Position numbers and translations under genes: made by a program
Notes under the pieces: generated by a model
What the model was told of the DNA's origin: nothing
The model's input: the letters and a program-made list of their open reading frames with translations, nothing else
Databases searched by the model: none
DNA from: Phymatolithon calcareum
Lineage: Eukaryota; Rhodophyta; Florideophyceae; Hapalidiales
Direction of reading: 5' to 3'
Length of the DNA stretch: 64,000 bases
Assembly (NCBI GenBank): GCA_977006965.1
Contig: OZ345372.1
Location: forward strand, 2,046,001-2,110,000
Shown here: positions 39,812 through 51,017 of the stretch, one piece after another
How the letters are laid out: each line of letters opens with the position of its first letter
Position numbering within the stretch: the stretch's first letter is position 1

Positions 39812-41410
39812 CTATCCGCATCCAAAAACTCTAATCTCTCCATCTTCGCTGGCGGTAACGATAACCAATCCAGTCGCATTACCGCTAGGACCTGCCGGAG
39901 ATGCATGCTTGACAGATTTAGGCGTTCTCGCTTTTTTCGGCGCAAACACAGCGGCTGTAACATGACCATTATCATGAGGAGAGAACGTCTCCACGGAAAG
40001 ATTTTTGAACCTGTTATCCTGACGCGACTCCGAGCTAGCTCCTCTTCTTCCTCCATCGACCGAACTACCCGCTCTCCGCTTCGCAACAAGTCCGGGAGCA
40101 TTCTGAACTTCCCATATACAAACGGTGCGATTTTCAGATCCGGAAAGCACATACCTTCCGCACGGTGAGAACGATGCATTCAGTTGTGACTCTTCATTAA
40201 AATGTCCCATGAATTTCGATAACACCGCCTTGTCATCCATTCGATAAAGTCGAATACGCGAATCGTTCGATGACACCAACACCTCCTCTCCCGATGGTCG
40301 GAAACAGAAACCTGCAATTTTCTTCCCGTATCCATTTCTAGCACGACGCGAACGAACATCAAGTTGTGTTGTATGGTTAAACTGCCATTCGCCTTGAATC
40401 TCATCAAACAACCCGAAGAACTTGCACCGTCCGTGCAGAGTACCCACAAGCACAGTAGTCCCATCCGGTGTAATGACACACGCCGTGATCAAATCATCAA
40501 TATCCGTCTGAGACAATAACTTCTCTTCCTTCATGTGCCACATTCGCAACGACCCATCACTCGATCCAGAAATACAAATCTGTTCATCATCCGGATGAAA
40601 TGCAACCGCGGTAACAAAATCGCTATGAACAAACTTTCTCAACCATTCTTTCGTCGTCGGATGCCACAACCGAATAGTCTTATCCATTCCACCGGACACC
40701 AGAAAATTATTCTTACTCCACGCCATGTCAATAACCTCCGCGTCATGTCCTTCAAGAGTGACACTCGCCTTCGAATTTCTTAAGTATCTTCGTTGATACT
40801 GCTGCAAGTCCCCACGCGGACTGGGAAGATCCAACTTGTCCTCACATCGCGCATCCACATCCCAAATCTTAATAATTCCATCCATTCCCGCCGACGCCAG
40901 TAATTTCCCATTGCAATTGAATCTCAGCACCCGAATCGCACCGTTATGTGCACGGATTTCCTGCCACCGATACAGATTTGAAAACTCTCGCTCGCGCTTC
41001 TTGTGCGCCGTTACTCGAACATGGTCCGCTGAGCGCAATGCCACGCTCTGTTTCTGCACCAATTCATCGGACTGCGCTCGTTTCTGCATACCGGACCCCG
41101 ATCGACGCCGGATTTGTTCGCGCGCAACCCTGTGCTCCGACGCGCGCGCGGAAGATTGGGCACGCAATTGCCGCCCCGGTTCGTCCGATTTCTCGATCCA
41201 CGACGTCTCACCGGAGTCCAGGTTGCGCAGTCGAAACGCCTCCAGTGTCGGGCTGGCCGGTAGTGGTGACGTGCGATTGTCCGTGCCATCGGTGGCATCA
41301 GGCCCGGGCGGTGGCTCTTCCATGGCGATGGGAATGGTGGCTACCGAGAATGCTTCGGGTGCGGCGTGGTCGAATAGCACTTGAGCACTCGGGCCACAAT
41401 GTTTTTGCAT
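39812..41410 (-). CDS. WD40-repeat protein, WDR44-like
   Basis: A 532-residue protein. After a polar N-terminal region (1-150) come WD repeats: I-R-A-H-N-G-A-I-R-V-L...I-K-I-W-D-V, L-E-G-H-D-A-E-V-I-D-M-A-W...T-I-R-L-W-H, V-H-S-D-F-V-T-A-V-A-F-H-P-D-D...S-L-R-M-W, a fourth with T-A-C-V-I-T-P-D-G-T, a fifth with I-A-G-F-C-F-R-P-S-G, and a last ending V-C-I-W-E-V. The order H-x-D-(F/Y)-V-T-(A/C)-V-x-F-x-P-x-D-D, then L-V-(S/T)-S-N-D-S-R-I-R-L-Y, is characteristic of the WDR44 (Rab11-binding) group found in plants, algae and animals. In animals WDR44 acts in Rab11-dependent endosomal traffic. Translation may start at Met30 instead of Met1. It lies between the duplicated blocks and is single-copy here. 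Confidence 0.85.
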   Translation of the reverse strand: MQKHCGPSAQVLFDHAAPEAFSVATIPIAMEEPPPGPDATDGTDNRTSPLPASPTLEAFRLRNLDSGETSWIEKSDEPGRQLRAQSSARASEHRVAREQIRRRSGSGMQKRAQSDELVQKQSVALRSADHVRVTAHKKREREFSNLYRWQEIRAHNGAIRVLRFNCNGKLLASAGMDGIIKIWDVDARCEDKLDLPSPRGDLQQYQRRYLRNSKASVTLEGHDAEVIDMAWSKNNFLVSGGMDKTIRLWHPTTKEWLRKFVHSDFVTAVAFHPDDEQICISGSSDGSLRMWHMKEEKLLSQTDIDDLITACVITPDGTTVLVGTLHGRCKFFGLFDEIQGEWQFNHTTQLDVRSRRARNGYGKKIAGFCFRPSGEEVLVSSNDSRIRLYRMDDKAVLSKFMGHFNEESQLNASFSPCGRYVLSGSENRTVCIWEVQNAPGLVAKRRAGSSVDGGRRGASSESRQDNRFKNLSVETFSPHDNGHVTAAVFAPKKARTPKSVKHASPAGPSGNATGLVIVTASEDGEIRVFGCG

Positions 41411-41879
41411 TTTACACGTTGCAACGAGATTACAAGTATACGTTTTACATGTAAAATTTTAGATATAGCAAATCAAAACTGGTCGGCTGGTGTGAATCGG
41501 GGCATTCAGGTGAGACTGCTTAACTATGACTTGCTCCGCTGTGGAGTGCTATGGAAGGGTGTTTCGAAGAGTTAGTCATTTAGCAATTCTTGAGAGTGGG
41601 GCCCAAAGCTCTCCATCTGATAGCTTTAGCATACCCATATGTCTACCTGGACTTTTTGAGTGAGAAATGTAGCACTCTTCTCAACGTGGGATTGATGAAA
41701 ATGCAGAGTATTTTATTTGATCTTGTTTGACTTTCCAGAAACCGTGCTTCATGCTTTTCAGGATATATGCCATCAAAGAAGTTCAGTGAATTCTGGAAAG
41801 AATATAGCAAAATTGGAGACCATTACATCGGAAGACGTCCGTGTACCGATATCCCCAAGGTGATTACATATTTAACATT
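41411..41879. other. Intergenic, no gene recognised
   Basis: Upstream of the WD40 gene (its probable promoter) and before the retrotransposon scrap. Nothing else recognised. Confidence 0.4.
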
Positions 41880-42322
41880 TTGAATCGTATATTGCCAGGA
41901 GTGGATTTGACGAGCTGCAAAGTGTACGTTGGATAGAAGAAGTATCCACAATCGTACGCTAAATTGGTCAGGTGGACTTGGACGGGTGCCAATAGAGTGT
42001 TCTTTTCACCCCAAAACATCCACTCAGAGAGAACAAAGTGCAGGCTCCATGCCCAAGTCGTTGGATCCCAGCTGCAATGCGAAGGGCAGATCATCTAGGA
42101 TTTCTCAGAGCGTCTTGGCATCAATGTTTCCAGTCTAAGGTCGGAAGACAGCCCACCTTGCGAGCGTGCCTATTTTTTGTGTCCTTGTACTATGGAAGAG
42201 AAAGCTCATTCTGCCTCCACACGCAGGTTTATTGGACGAGTGGGCACAAGACTGAAGAGGAATTATGTCGTGAGAAACGACTAGACGTATTCAAGTTTCT
42301 GAACAATGAGAAGCTGTTTTAA
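41880..42322 (+). pseudogene. Decayed 3' end of a non-LTR retrotransposon (relative of the 12.1-kb copy)
   Basis: The last ~25 codons (ending 42322) read E-E-L-C-R-E-K-R-L-D-V-F-K-F-L-N-N-E-K-L-F-stop. This matches E-D-L-C-R-E-R-P-V-E-I-L-Q-Y-L-K-N-E-N-L-L-stop of the RNase H frame at 12088. The region upstream is shot through with stops and frameshifts, and its zinc knuckle is degraded. An A-rich, purine-rich stretch follows the stop. Confidence 0.6.
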
Positions 42323-42985
42323 TACAGCTTCAGACGCTTACTTTTTACGTGAGCATTCGTTCCGCAAAAAAGAAAAGAAGAAAGCTCAAATTTTTGCTTA
42401 CACTTCGCCTCGGAGATGCTCGTGATGGACATTTCTGAAGTTGACAAAGCGTTTTCCAAGCAAAAAGCCTGACGGACGAGGTCTCAACAAACCTTCAACT
42501 GAGGCCGATTCACAATCCCGTGCAGGAGCTGTTACGACAGGAATCGGCCCAGCTGAGATTGTAGATTTCTTCACCTATGACAATGTCAGAGACAGATATC
42601 ATAGAGTCACAGAGGGGTGCAAGACATCCGTTGGAATTCTTAGATTCGCTCTCATGTCCAACTTTTCGACATGCATGTCGACGTCGAAAGCAAAAGTGCG
42701 GCCTGTAGATACTGTAGCAGCCTCAACAATTCTTTGTCGCTGATACGTCGGCATTTCACACGCTGCCAAGACTCATCATTTTACGGGACGGGAGATGACT
42801 TAACTTGCCATCTCTGATACCGTGATTGGTTGAAACCATTGAAGAATTTCAAAGTGGGAAGGAGTCCATTCGAATCGTTTAATCCCAATTCACAACCGCG
42901 CGTATGATATGACTACTGAGCGGGTAGATCGCAGTGCAAGGTCAGCCTTCTCGATGCATCGATCTGCAACCCTCCGGCTGTCCTT
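42323..42985. other. Spacer upstream of the oxidoreductase gene
   Basis: No gene recognised. A 100-codon frame (42441-42743) has no family features. Confidence 0.4.
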
Positions 42986-43864
42986 TTGCCAACCAAGATG
43001 AACGCGGAACAAAGCAATGATGCGTCATCCTCACGATCGCCGTTGAATATAGTCCCGGTACCCATGCCCCTACCCTTGAAGTTCCACCGCTTTGCGCTAA
43101 TTACCCAGGAAACGCTGGTGCCGCCCGTATTGGGACGCGTGTGTGAGGTAGCTCGTCTCACATTTGCACTTCCGCCCGATGTCGTTCTCGGTTTTCGTCC
43201 CGGCCTAGTCGAACACGTGAAGATTTATGCACCATGGACCAGGAAAGCCAAATCCTACTCTCCGACCTCGTCTCCGGATCGCAAGGGGTCGTTCGATCTC
43301 GCCGTCAAGCTCTATCCGGACGGAAATTACTCCCGTTATCTCGGATCTCTCTCTATTGGAGACGGTGTTCTCATGAGCGGACCCTATCCCCATCCGCGCA
43401 TACCAATGATTCGGAACGGCGGTCGTTTTGTTTGCCTCGTTGCGTACGGAATCGGTATCACGTCGGCGTTACCGCTGGCACGGACAGAGCTCGAACGTGG
43501 CGAGGCGGAACGTGTAACGCTTATTCATGCGAATAGATATTCTGAAGATGTGGCATTTGCGGACGAGGTGCAAGAATTGACTCTGAAGTACCATGATTCA
43601 TTTCGGATTTGTAGAGTGTTCAGTAGGGACTATGTTGAAGGAGCGCAGAAGGGAAGAGTGACGGCTTCACTAATGGAAGAAGCTTTTGAGATGAACGGAG
43701 AGCGCGATATTCGATTTCATGTCGTCGGTAACAAGAAAATGATCAAGAGTACATGGAAAATATTATCTCAACTGGGATACCCTTGGGGAAAGTATGCACT
43801 TTTGCGAAAAGGTGTGGGAGGTAAGCGAATTAGGGAAAACGATGTCAATGACGGGGTCGTGTGA
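42986..43864 (+). CDS. FAD/NAD(P)-binding oxidoreductase, cytochrome b5 reductase-like
   Basis: A 292-residue protein with the ferredoxin-reductase-type two-domain layout. The FAD domain is at about 35-130, with K-S-Y-S-P (89-93) in place of the usual R-x-Y-(S/T), G-S-F-D-L-A-V-K-L-Y-P-D-G (101-113) and L-S-I-G-D-G-V-x-M-S-G-P. The NAD(P) domain is at about 145-275, with V-A-Y-G-I-G-I-T-S-A-L-P-L-A (152-165) and V-V-G-N-K-K-M-I-K-S-T-W-K-I-L (246-260), corresponding to the C-G-P-x-x-M motif. Two family residues are altered (Arg to Lys in the FAD motif, C-G-P to V-G-N), so cofactor binding may be unusual. There is no obvious membrane anchor. Block A carries only its 3' part. Start at 42986; Met5 is an alternative. 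Confidence 0.8.
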   Translation: MPTKMNAEQSNDASSSRSPLNIVPVPMPLPLKFHRFALITQETLVPPVLGRVCEVARLTFALPPDVVLGFRPGLVEHVKIYAPWTRKAKSYSPTSSPDRKGSFDLAVKLYPDGNYSRYLGSLSIGDGVLMSGPYPHPRIPMIRNGGRFVCLVAYGIGITSALPLARTELERGEAERVTLIHANRYSEDVAFADEVQELTLKYHDSFRICRVFSRDYVEGAQKGRVTASLMEEAFEMNGERDIRFHVVGNKKMIKSTWKILSQLGYPWGKYALLRKGVGGKRIRENDVNDGVV

Positions 43865-44265
43865 TAATACATTGAGCAAATTTGATTCCTTTCGATCTTC
43901 GTGCTTTTTGCGAAGCGCAGAGTGCGATTCACATGGAGACAATTCGCTGGGATCAGCACATGCACAACCTTGGAGCGCAAAGGGAATGGGCACTGAATGC
44001 GCTCCAGCATCACTTCTGCGGAGCGAGATGATAGTTTGCAGGCAAATTTGACGCGCCTCAACATCGCAACTCTCCACGTTGCGTACGTCGCGTACGAACA
44101 CGGTTGTCCATGCTCCGCTAATCGCGATGGAGCCTTGCAAGACGTGGTGATCCCGATGACCCCTCTGGGGTTTTGAACCTCAACCGCTTTATTGATCACT
44201 GAGTCACTGAAGGTAGACAAGAAGCACAAAGTACAAAAGGGTGGACTCTCTGCGTAAGTGACCCT

Positions 44266-44940
44266 CTAGGAATTCTCTGAAGAATCTTCCGTCCGCCCTG
44301 TTCCCATCAGAGGTTTCATCGTATCCTCACCGACCGTGGCAATAAATCCAATATCGACGTTCACATCGCGGAGGCCAGCATCCGCAAGAGCCTTTCCAAT
44401 ATCATCCCTGGTGAGCCCAAAGTCATCAGGACCATTACCAGTGCGCTCCCAATCCCATTGCACGAAAAGCCCGCCCGGTCGCAGCAGCGCTACAAGATTC
44501 TTGACGGTACCGGGATAGTCGTCGAGGAAGGCGCACACTGACGAGCAGACAATAACATCGTGCGTTCCAACTGCAGAGGGAAGTTCCGTACTGGGGTGTA
44601 CGTTCGATAATCCAAGTCTGGCAATCTTGGCTCTGAGGACGTCGAGCATGGCCGTGGAGGTGTCGATGGCGTAAACGACGGCGGCGTTCGCAGCCATGCG
44701 CTCGGCCAGCAAACCGGTGCCACATCCAAAGTCGATAACGCATGCACCGTCAAGCGTCATTCCTTTGGCTTCCAGTGTCGACTGCAGCGACTCGAAGGCA
44801 GACTTGGAGTATACCTTTACGGCTTCGTCTTCGTCCCAGCCGGCAGCACTGCTGTCCCATTCGTTCTCCTTTTCACCGTCATTTTCCTTGGAGTCCTTAC
44901 CGTCTTGTTGGGCGGCGGTCTTGTGGCCCTCGTCGCTCAT
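44266..44940 (-). CDS. Class I SAM-dependent methyltransferase, copy B
   Basis: Twin of the gene at 27986-28660: 224 residues and 7 amino-acid differences (charge changes in the N-terminal tail, A-to-T, H-to-Y just before the D-T-S of the SAM pocket, I-to-V, and Q-to-R in the L-L-x-P-G-G loop). Motif I, V-I-D-F-G-C-G-T-G, and all other motifs are intact. Four further base changes are silent. Seven replacement against four silent changes suggests weak constraint since duplication, though the numbers are small. It is convergent with the oxidoreductase gene (stop at 43864), about 400 bp away. Confidence 0.85.
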   Translation of the reverse strand: MSDEGHKTAAQQDGKDSKENDGEKENEWDSSAAGWDEDEAVKVYSKSAFESLQSTLEAKGMTLDGACVIDFGCGTGLLAERMAANAAVVYAIDTSTAMLDVLRAKIARLGLSNVHPSTELPSAVGTHDVIVCSSVCAFLDDYPGTVKNLVALLRPGGLFVQWDWERTGNGPDDFGLTRDDIGKALADAGLRDVNVDIGFIATVGEDTMKPLMGTGRTEDSSENS

Positions 44941-46190
44941 GAGTAGTCGTGCACCTGTCTAAAGCCGGAGTTGTCGTTGGGGAGCGTCATCGTTCCTGTG
45001 CGGTTCAAATACGCGGAATCTATACTGTATGAGGATCAAGACTCCGGAGGTTAGCACGTACTGGGAGTGTATCTCGTGAATTCCGGTGCGATAGTGCTCC
45101 ACTGTCCGTGTGCCATGTGGCACCCGTTACGGAACAGGCGCTGAATAGTTCGGTGAACAGTGCCTGAAGTTTGACCGAGTCTTTTCGCTGCCGTTCACTC
45201 CAAGTGTGACCAAGATTGTTCTCTGGGAATCTGGGAGATGAGAACCCGATCGACACGGATGCGCGCGAGGTGTTCGCTCGTAAAGGTGCACAGAAGGAAA
45301 GAAGATGTTCTCCGATGCGCTAGACGGATGATACTGAATGTTTGAGTGTATTTAGGAAACACTTCCTCAATGCAAAGAGGAAGTGGACTCTTTTCTGCCG
45401 GCAACTTAGAATAGAAAGCGATGTGCTTTTGGGGTGTCCTTTATCATTGAGTTTGCTTCAGATATCGGACCCACAGGAGTTTGTATCGGCCTCCTACTTG
45501 GTTGCATGCTTACTGCGTGGCGTAAGACCCTATTTCTTTCGTCACCCTGGGCTGCAAGAGGAGATTTCCTTTAGGCATTGAGATGGTGCCACCGTACCGC
45601 TGATGTGTGAAGTTTGAGTTCATTTCAAAAGAAAAACAATGCACCTGATCGCCAAGGGCATAAAAGGACCAAATAACTTCCTCCTTCCGTATATTCCATG
45701 GAAAAAGTGAGGGATTGAGAGGATAGGAAAAGAAGTTTCAAGCCTGATTCCGATTTGTACTGTCCGAGGAGTGGCTCGACCTGGTGCCTGTTATCCAGTC
45801 CTCACTCAGCAAGACACCAGAACAAAAGACTCGGTTACGTCAATCATCTAACATAAAAATATTTGAAACAAGCACGAGACAGGGAATGAACCGACAAAAT
45901 GGCAAAGCAGCTACTGCAGTAGATATACCGAGTTGTTCAAACATATAGTAAAATGGAAAACAGCGGGCGCGAAATCGAGAGCCGCAGCCTTTCGTGAAGC
46001 ATTTCCCATTTTAGGAGATTTAGTCTTGGCGGCAAAAGAAGCATTTTCTGTTTGAGAGAAACTTTCTCTTTGATGGAGAGGCCGTGACGTATCACGAAAG
46101 CTTTGAACTACAAAGTTTTTAAAGTGAAAGACGTAAATAATAGTGCAAGACTGCACGTGCGCGAACATCGCCTACTGTTTTACATATGGG
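44941..46190. other. Duplicated spacer without recognised gene (copy B)
   Basis: Counterpart of 28661-29912. No gene recognised; small frames are shared with copy A only to the extent that the DNA is shared. Confidence 0.4.
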
Positions 46191-47777
46191 ATATTTGATG
46201 ATTTTATTTGAAGCTCCCAAAGCCTCACCTTGGAGTAACGGAACGACTTTCCGATATTCAAAAAGAACGTTGGAAATGACAGTTGATACTTTTTTATTGC
46301 AATTTTATTAAAGCCCCATAGTCATACGAATATACGGGCAAGGCTTCCTCAGGCGCTACACTCACTAGGGCGGCTCTACTCCGGCAGTTGATACTGGCCA
46401 AAGAAAATGTCGGAAAACAACTACGTAAATGAGAACGCAAGCGAAGGATTGCAGGTGCAATGATAATTGACAAAGGGAGCTTCAATTAAACAGAAATCGA
46501 ATCCAAACCTTGGAGTAACGGAGCATGTTTTGCAAGATTATCTTAGGTAAAGTTCTCTGGCTACTCAAAACGTCCTTGATTCGTATTTCTCTGCCATCAA
46601 GCGCTCTTGTGAGTCTCTTGCATTCAAACTCAATTTCAGTGCTCATCTGCGACGAAGTTAGAGTATTTTGTAACGCAACTGGTTCGATCACCGCGGTAAT
46701 CCCGAAGTAGGCACCTAATACTGATTTTCTTCCAAGGGGTGCTACTTAATCGTGCAGCACTTTCTCTTGTATAGAGAATCGTTAGCAGCCTGTCTGCATT
46801 AGGAATTTTCATTGATATGCCTTCTTCATTTTCCCATACCTTGATTATTTCTTCTCCTCCTCTTCTCATGACAGATCCGTCCTCCACGTTTTGAAGGGTT
46901 GTCGCAAGTCTTCATATCGCTTGAGACAGTCAATATCCTTCGTTGCTTCCCTTCTGTCCTCATCTCTTCCAGCGTACTCTTCATCATATGTCTTACAAGG
47001 GTTAATGCAAACATTTCTTCTTCGTGCCGTCTCCACTTTGGTGCTTCTACTTGGCACATAACTCGCATTTGGACCCGGCGCTGAACATCACATTTTCCGA
47101 AAACATTTTTGTAGAACAGGCGCTCTGAAGACTCGATTGCGGAGAGCAATCGATTTGTCATTGGAGTCACGTGTAACGCATGCTCCTATTTGGGGACTAT
47201 TGGCGACTTAAAGATCCTGATGCATGTTTCTGGTTTGAATCTTTGAACTTTAACCCCAACCTCCAAAATCTTGTGTATGTATCCTGCAGCATTTCGATCT
47301 CTTTCTATACCCGTGTCATCTGTGACCCCCTTGTCATTCATGCTTACGTCAGATATGTGAGCCTCAACGGTTGATGCAGCTCTCGCCCCACCAATTAAAA
47401 CGTGAACATCTGAAGTCCTCTGTACTTAAGAACCGGGCTCCTTTTTGGTTTTCTCTTCAATTTTGTAGCATTTTCAAGTGCCCAGATAGTCGCTGAATCA
47501 AGATGCTTCAGGATTCCTTGTCCGGTCTTCGCTTGAAGCTGAACATCGTCAGCGAACAGTTGGGCTGGGTTTCCGTAGACGCTTCCATCGACATTGCAAA
47601 CGGATTTGGCGTTTTACACCGGCAACGAGCTCGAGAAACCTGTTCTCTTCTCGGATTGTATTGCAGAGAGAGGAATGCCCATCTCAATACTGATAGGTCT
47701 CCAATAAAATGGTCATGGAAGTTAGATGCATGTGCACTGGAAAGGTCTATCTGATGATTCGGACAGTCTCGAATATA
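46191..47777 (-). mobile_element. Old LINE fragment, copy B (with nested insertion 46243-46506)
   Basis: Counterpart of 29913-31500, with the F-A-D-D motif codons at 47556-47545 on the minus strand and the same frameshifts. The nested 264-bp insertion with its 16-bp flanking repeats (46227-46242 and 46507-46522) is also present, so all of these events predate the duplication. This fragment was then hit at its upstream edge by the younger plus-strand LINE at 47778. Confidence 0.7.
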
Positions 47778-48413
47778 TTGCACTTAACGCCCTGGACAGA
47801 AGACGTACAAAATGCCGTCAAGGAAGTAGAAGCAACATTCTTCAATCAAGTTTTCGGGCCGCTCGCCCGAGGAAGGACGGATAGGCTCCGTCTCATGTGC
47901 CGGATCCAGGCGGCCGCACATAGACGAGAAATTTTGGCCTTCAAAATGCTGAGAAGGAACAAGGCGAAAGAACGTATGTATTCAAACGAAGTGCCCGAAA
48001 GAAGAAACAACCATGAATGGCAGTACACGAGGAAAGATATCGCCGCGATGGAGACCAGAGAGCCGTTCGGTGAAGCTGTAAAGCATATCCAAACAAACCA
48101 ATCTTCACAAGCACTTCGATCGAAATTTCTGGAAATGGAAGGAGACCGCCTAGAATCGAAGCGGAAAAGAAAGATACCATACGACAAGACAAGAGAATTG
48201 CCAGCAATCTTCAAGTTCCCCAAGGTGAAGCACAGACAACTCGCGATGCAGTATGCCTGTGGAAGATTTCCACAGGTGTCAACAACAAGTATGACTGAAG
48301 AATTCGGCACAAGAGCCAGAGAGCATATGGAGACCCTTGAACGCACGCTAGCAGGGTACGAACTTGAAGGAGAAAAACAACTGGAAACAGAAAAGGCACT
48401 AGATGAGCTCTAA
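47778..48413 (+). pseudogene. LINE ORF2 C-terminal fragment
   Basis: The open frame is entered from host sequence (an upstream ATG at 47709 lies in the old LINE DNA and makes a chance fusion). From 47778 it gives about 211 codons ending at 48413. Near the start it has F-F-N-Q-V-F-G and R-L-M-C-R-I-Q-A-A-A-H-R-R, aligning with L-F-Y-K-N-V-F-G and R-V-M-C-Q-V-E-A of the old LINE fragment. It ends in a helical, Glu/Lys-rich tail. This is the region after the reverse transcriptase core; no catalytic motif is included. The frame is undamaged, consistent with recent insertion, but it is only a fragment. Confidence 0.75.
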
Positions 48414-48677
48414 CTATTTAGCAAGACACTCATAGAACGCATGGAGAACGAAGAAGGCCTGTATTAATCCGCAGAATGCAAGGCAGAAAGTGGTCGAGTC
48501 CAAGCACCAACAGTCCCGTAGAGGACTGAGATAGGACTACTTTGAGTCATGAGTTTTCCCGTCCGCCATACTGGTGGACGTTTCGTGAGCTGCACAAAGG
48601 TAGGTAGCATCAGAGGAAGCCTTGCTCATATCTTCGGAAGTCTGTGGGGCTTTTAAATAAACTTGAAAGGAAAAAAA
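47778..48677 (+). mobile_element. Young 5'-truncated LINE insertion with poly-A tail and 13-bp target duplication
   Basis: Present only in block B. It is flanked by AGTCTCGAATATA at 47765-47777 and 48678-48690. Block A has this 13-mer once (31488-31500) with continuous flanks, so the empty site is preserved. The right end has GGGGCTTTTAAATAAACTTGAAAGG and then eight A residues, the last of which can also be counted as the first base of the 13-mer. This gives plus orientation and target-primed reverse transcription as the mechanism. The 900 bp contain the end of ORF2 and about 260 bp of 3' UTR. Confidence 0.92.
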
Positions 48678-48690
48678 AGTCTCGAATATA

Positions 48691-51009
48691 CACACTCCGA
48701 AAACGAGTACATGAAGACGCACCGAAGCTGGTGCAGCTCTGTCCCCAAAATAGGTATCAAAAGTATTGGTGAGGAGAGCCAAACCGTCCTGTCCCTTTCT
48801 TGTGATAGCGGCCTGAAAAGCAGCGCTTGGGGCAAGTACCAAGGTAGGATCTGAAATGACTCTGTGATCAGCATGTGTACAAGCACTGCACCGTGACAGC
48901 AGTGTCGTGACGAGAGTACGTTAGAGTTTTCAGATTATTCCGCCCCGAAAGCTGATAAGCAGGTGGAGACGGGAACCCCAGTAAACAAGCTACCGCACTG
49001 CCCTAAGACTAAATTTGCCACACTCGAGGAGCATGACTTTTCCGCCATCCACCTCGTGACACTGCTCGGTCATCACACCACGATAATGCCCTTTTTCGTT
49101 GTGTAAATTCTCCTTCGCCCCTCTTCCGAACAACAAATCACTCGTCCTGCCAAAGGGGTTTGCTGAATAAACACTATTTTGTAATCTGAGTATTAGGAGA
49201 TGTCGGCGATAGAACTTTTTTGTCCTCTTGCAACTGCCGTTCACAATACGATGCTGATATTGCCGTTCTCCACAATCTTAGCCGAAACCAGTGGTCTTAT
49301 AAGTAATCTTACTTTAGAATTCTGGCACGTGGGTTTCCATTTCGTTTCATGTATGTTGAAGACGCGTGGACCACGTCGTGGTGGTTTGATCTTCGTTAGC
49401 GATTTATCAACCAGATTTTTCTGATAATATTGTAGAATCAGCTGCATTCAATCAAATAAAGATTTCCTACTGAGGCTTTGGTGTTGAAAAGCCGGAACCT
49501 CAAACTGGAGTGGAGTTTGACTATATTGATGAGCAGTATGCATTCTTCGTTTTGGACACCAATTTCATTACAGCTTTTTCCAAGAAGTATTTCTTGTGCA
49601 ACATCACGTTGGACGTCAAAAGGGTAGCCATATCTCCCCTGGCACGGGAAAATTCATGTATGGAAGCAGCTGCCGTCTAGGAATAGCTGTGTTCCAAGGT
49701 ACATTATCTGATATATGCAATGCCCTGCCCATCCGCTCGTCGAGAAAACGCTAGTAAACTCAAAATCGACTGAAGGGATGTCGACGAGATACCTTCGCTG
49801 TCCCCGCGGTGGCGTATGGGTATATCGACCTGCTTGGGTTGCTTGACGATTTTTGACATATCAGAGGGAACCGTAGTCTGGGAACACCAATCTAAAACGT
49901 CCTATACTCGAGCATTTCAATCTGAACAAATTAAGCCTTGTCCTCCGTGCTCGTGATGTCCGCTTATGGGCACCGTAACATCCTGCTCTTTTGCACGCCG
50001 AAACCACACGAATAAAGTCATCATGAGAAGCGATACCTTCGCTGCTCCCGAGCTTGCGTAGAGGGATATCGATTGTGGTGAACCTTCCAGGGCACTGATA
50101 TGTTTGCCAGAACACTGAGGCTTATCGGAGGTACCGGAAAGTCGCTACCCAAGCAAGGTGTTTTGCTTTTGCATATCTTGTGATTATCAGAACACTATGA
50201 TCTTTAGAAGGTGCCGGTAAGCTACAACCCAATCAAGATGCTTCGTCATTGTACACCTTGTGCTTTGAAGAACAGAGCATTGTAGAGGTCTTTGTCATGT
50301 TTCAATTGCGTTGGTCATTGAGCAGATTACTAGAGATAGCGCTAACGGAAACAAGCAACCGCGTTTCGTTGTGGCCTCTCAACCTCGCCAATGCCCAACA
50401 AAACCTTCTTTCCCGCATTTCACATTCACCCTAAAACGTAGTAAGTCGTTACATGATAACCTCCACGAAGGATCAACACACATCGCATCTTGGATCAGGT
50501 ACAGCGTGCCTAGAAAGAGACACTTCAATCCTGATATTGTACTAAACAAAAAGTTCAGATCGTATGCGCCGATAATGCCTGTCACACGACTCAATTCCAC
50601 ATCTGTGAGTCTCCAAGACATGCCGAAATTTCCTCATCGCCAGCATCAAATACAGGAAATTGAATAGTATGCTACTCATGCAGTGTTCATATAGTTGCAG
50701 TCATTGACTATTCAATGGGAAGACTTGGAAAGGTTGCGGAAGAGACAAGCGACACTGTGGTAGAGCTGTAGCTCGACACACTTGACCGCATGCGAAAATC
50801 GAACACGCCAACCGACATCCAATATAGAGGGGCCCTCCGACGAACGTGGGAACAACAAGAAAACACCCTATTCCAAGAATGGTCTACCGCACCAAGCAGT
50901 GATGATGAAAGAAAGCAGGCACAGGATTCTCTGCGCAAGATGGTTTGTAGGTCACTTTCCAAGAAATCTACCAAAATTGATAGACGCAACGGGCAGGCAA
51001 GGAGCATGG
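48691..51009. other. Duplicated spacer without recognised gene (copy B)
   Basis: Counterpart of 31501-33830. Contains the same direct repeats and short frames as copy A. No gene called. Confidence 0.45.
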
Positions 51010-51017
51010 GCACCATC

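Noticed and set aside
47709-47777. Apparent N-terminal extension of the LINE ORF2 frame
   Set aside because: These 23 codons are pre-insertion host sequence, as shown by block A and the target duplication; the fusion is accidental.
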